Assembly: GCA_016763895.1 (NCBI GenBank)
Contig: JAESSV010000164.1
Location: 1-5,612 of the forward strand
Direction of reading: 5' to 3'
Source: Magnetovibrio sp.
Lineage (GTDB): Bacteria > Pseudomonadota > Alphaproteobacteria > Rhodospirillales > Magnetovibrionaceae
Length of the DNA: 5,612 bases
Numbering within the stretch: the stretch's first letter is position 1; each line of letters opens with the position of its first letter. The position numbers and the translations under genes were made by a program. Positions 5,270 to 5,612 of the stretch are shown piece by piece. Under the pieces are notes generated by a model. It had not been told where the DNA came from. It was given only the letters and a program-made list of their open reading frames with translations, and did no database searches.

Positions 5270-5612
5270 CTAGGTTCGAGCTCTGATATGTGCCAATCCC
5301 TTGATCAGCAGATCTTCATTGAACGTCTCGCCCATTGATGTGGCACTGGCTCGTGCTTGGGCCATAAATTGCTTAAACTCAGATACCGAGATGTCTTCGC
5401 CCGCGATCCCTCCATTTTTTCTCTCCCCCATCATCGTAATTTCAAAGGACCGTAGGGAGTGTTGGGTCAAGTCTTCGGGATAGCCGGGCTTACCATTCTT
5501 GTCGGTAAACTGTCCGAATTCACCGACGCTATAACCGGTCATTGCCTCTAACAATTTGCGATCACTCTTGCTCATAAAGTTTAGCTTTTCAAACTGGGAC
5601 GTGTCGCCGGAA
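5270..5612 (-). CDS. Unrecognised soluble protein, C-terminal part; probably continues past the right edge
   Basis: An open frame reaches the right edge of the window without a stop. ATG 5575 would give 101 residues, but it lacks a ribosome site, and the twelve codons before it (SGDTSQFEKLNF) run smoothly into MSKSDRKLLEAMTGY, so I favour a longer gene that starts outside. Visible content: an amphipathic helix SKSDRKLLEAMTGY, a Gly/Asp turn GQFTDKNGKPGYPED, a strand-like RSFEITMMGER, then helices SEFKQFMAQARASATSM and NEDLLIKGLAHIRA. There is no signal peptide, membrane span or cysteine in the visible part. I do not recognise the family. It lies 23 bases upstream of the formyltransferase gene on the same strand, so the two are probably one transcript. 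Confidence 0.65.
   Translation of the reverse strand, partial: SGDTSQFEKLNFMSKSDRKLLEAMTGYSVGEFGQFTDKNGKPGYPEDLTQHSLRSFEITMMGERKNGGIAGEDISVSEFKQFMAQARASATSMGETFNEDLLIKGLAHIRART

Overview
The window looks like accessory DNA from a Gram-negative bacterium, most probably an alphaproteobacterium. It has an outer-membrane efflux partner, Sec-type signal peptides and a near-consensus sigma-54 promoter. The lineage is inferred from gene style, not proven. I see no tRNA, rRNA, CRISPR array or intact transposase.

Left third (1-2246, minus strand): an export pair with a periplasmic adaptor (HlyD/MacA-type membrane fusion protein, 915-2105) followed by a TolC-family outer-membrane channel (from 928, running off the left edge). 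The channel probably starts at a TTG inside the end of the adaptor gene, so the two are likely co-translated. The adaptor is odd. Its membrane anchor lies upstream in the same frame (2166-2246) but is cut off by a TAA at 2163-2165, so the gene is either broken or makes an anchorless protein from an internal ATG.

Centre (2247-4510): an AT-rich divergent intergenic stretch with two perfect palindromes is followed by a plus-strand cluster of unrecognised genes and their relics. The first gene encodes a small secreted protein (B, 2667-3098) with a strong terminator. Next comes a Ser/Thr/Gln/Ala-rich, cysteine-free protein (A, 3207-3887) behind a sigma-54 (-24/-12) promoter. After these lie three pieces of broken DNA: a decayed paralogue of A that lacks a central 387 bp (A', 3974-4268), a roughly 37-codon piece of a MacB/LolD-type ABC ATPase (4316-4426), and the last 12 codons, stop and terminator of a second copy of B (B', 4429-4500). 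The region appears to have been built by duplication, deletion and chimeric joining around the A and B families.

Right end (4511-5612, minus strand): an unrecognised gene that probably enters from beyond the right edge, then, 23 nt later, a short formyltransferase-domain protein with its Asn-His-Asp catalytic set, ending in a probable terminator.

Working together: the adaptor and channel would form two parts of a tripartite export system whose ABC pump is not intact here; only an ATPase scrap is present. Sigma-54 control of A suggests a regulated surface or motility-linked role, but that is inference. The most novel elements are the A and B families and their rearranged relics.
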